Positions 63,758-64,000 of a DNA stretch of 64,000 bases are shown here, in pieces; position 1 is the stretch's first letter; the number at the start of each line of letters is the position of its first letter. Source of the stretch: a virus; IMG/VR virus record IMGVR_UViG_3300026078_000019, positions 1 through 64,000 of that record. One strand, given 5' to 3'. The notes below the pieces were generated by a model. The model saw nothing but the letters and a program-made list of their open reading frames with translations, was not told the origin of the DNA and searched no databases. Both the position numbers and the translations under genes were made by a program.

Positions 63758-64000
63758 AGCTGCGGGTCCACAACGAGCCGCTGCCCAAGGGCGTGGAGCG
63801 TGTCGTGTCGCTGTTCAAGCGCGTGATGCAGCTCAGCGGCATCCAGAAGGTCGAGGTCACGCCCGAGGAGTTCATCGTCTCGCGGCTGATGGAGGACGAG
63901 GACGATTCGCCGGTGCTGCCGAAGACCGAGACGAAGATCGACGTCGATCTGGAGTTCCTCATGGGCAAGATCCGCCTGCTGACTCAGGAGTTCAAGCCCG
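63754..64000 (+). CDS. Hypothetical protein, truncated by window edge
   Basis: ATG 63754 overlaps the RHH stop and the frame is open to base 64000. Visible residues include PKGVERVVSLFKRVMQLSGI and acidic segments. It is co-transcribed with the regulator, which hints at a linked role, perhaps a toxin-antitoxin-like pair, but no toxin motif is seen. Confidence 0.6.
   Translation, partial: MKLRVHNEPLPKGVERVVSLFKRVMQLSGIQKVEVTPEEFIVSRLMEDEDDSPVLPKTETKIDVDLEFLMGKIRLLTQEFKP

Overview
The window looks like part of a large, high-GC tailed bacteriophage (or prophage) genome. Genes are short, tightly packed and often overlap by 1 to 4 bases (ATGA or TGATG junctions), and nearly all lie on the plus strand. 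Typical phage modules are present: a tail fibre, a tail-chaperone-like gene pair joined by a -1 slippery site, a split RecD2-type helicase, DNA ligase, RNase HII, a DnaQ-type exonuclease, and dNTP-pool enzymes (NDP kinase, dCTP deaminase, ThyX, a MazG-like protein). A Myxococcota-like host is an inference from two things: a lipoprotein with a D-A-G-rich linker before RCC1-like Cys/Trp motifs (17180-18217), a style common in myxobacterial secretomes, and a lysine/alanine-rich histone-H1-like tail (27741-27989).

Layout. 1-864: two minus-strand genes that diverge from the rest at a short bidirectional promoter region. 937-7939: small unknown genes, then ndk, dcd and thyX. 7940-9344: an RNA region with a complete tmRNA gene (8551-8937, own tag ANDSSYAQARAA) and a second RNA whose ends pair like a tRNA (8940-9116). 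9345-17133: a possible lysozyme-fold protein, a nucleotidyltransferase-fold protein, a deoxyribosyltransferase-like protein, RecD2 split over two frames, and two SLOG-like proteins. 17180-31000: the lipoprotein with a nested second gene, HExxH proteins, MazG-like, exonuclease, rnhB, a SleB-like hydrolase, a PD-(D/E)XK-like nuclease, a small alarmone (ppGpp) hydrolase, an H1-like protein and DNA ligase. 31057-40068: genes interrupted by long non-coding stretches that carry 15 copies of a 25-29 nt element I read as an H-type pseudoknot. 40069-58059: a regulated leaderless gene, the frameshift pair, and many unknown genes including DUF1643, a Spo11/TopoVI-A-like TOPRIM protein, a matrixin-like protease, a vWA protein, a HicB-like protein and a GroES-like co-chaperonin. 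58155-64000: tail fibre, a membrane/coiled-coil protein, a second large structural-type protein, a ribbon-helix-helix regulator, and a gene that runs off the window.

Regulation. Gene blocks are repeatedly separated by a compact unit: an intrinsic terminator, then CTATAAG or CTATCAG, then a Shine-Dalgarno and start about 15 bases later. I count 15 copies of that heptamer and infer it is a phage promoter element. A different, host-type promoter (TTGACG, 17 bp, TATTCY) with repeated TGTATTC half-sites precedes the genes at 40069 and 63563; the latter encodes the ribbon-helix-helix protein and probably controls both.

Most striking are the dispersed pseudoknot family with compensatory changes in both stems (32.2-39.9 kb) and the phage-borne tmRNA. 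All functional calls come from reading motifs by eye; no database search was run.
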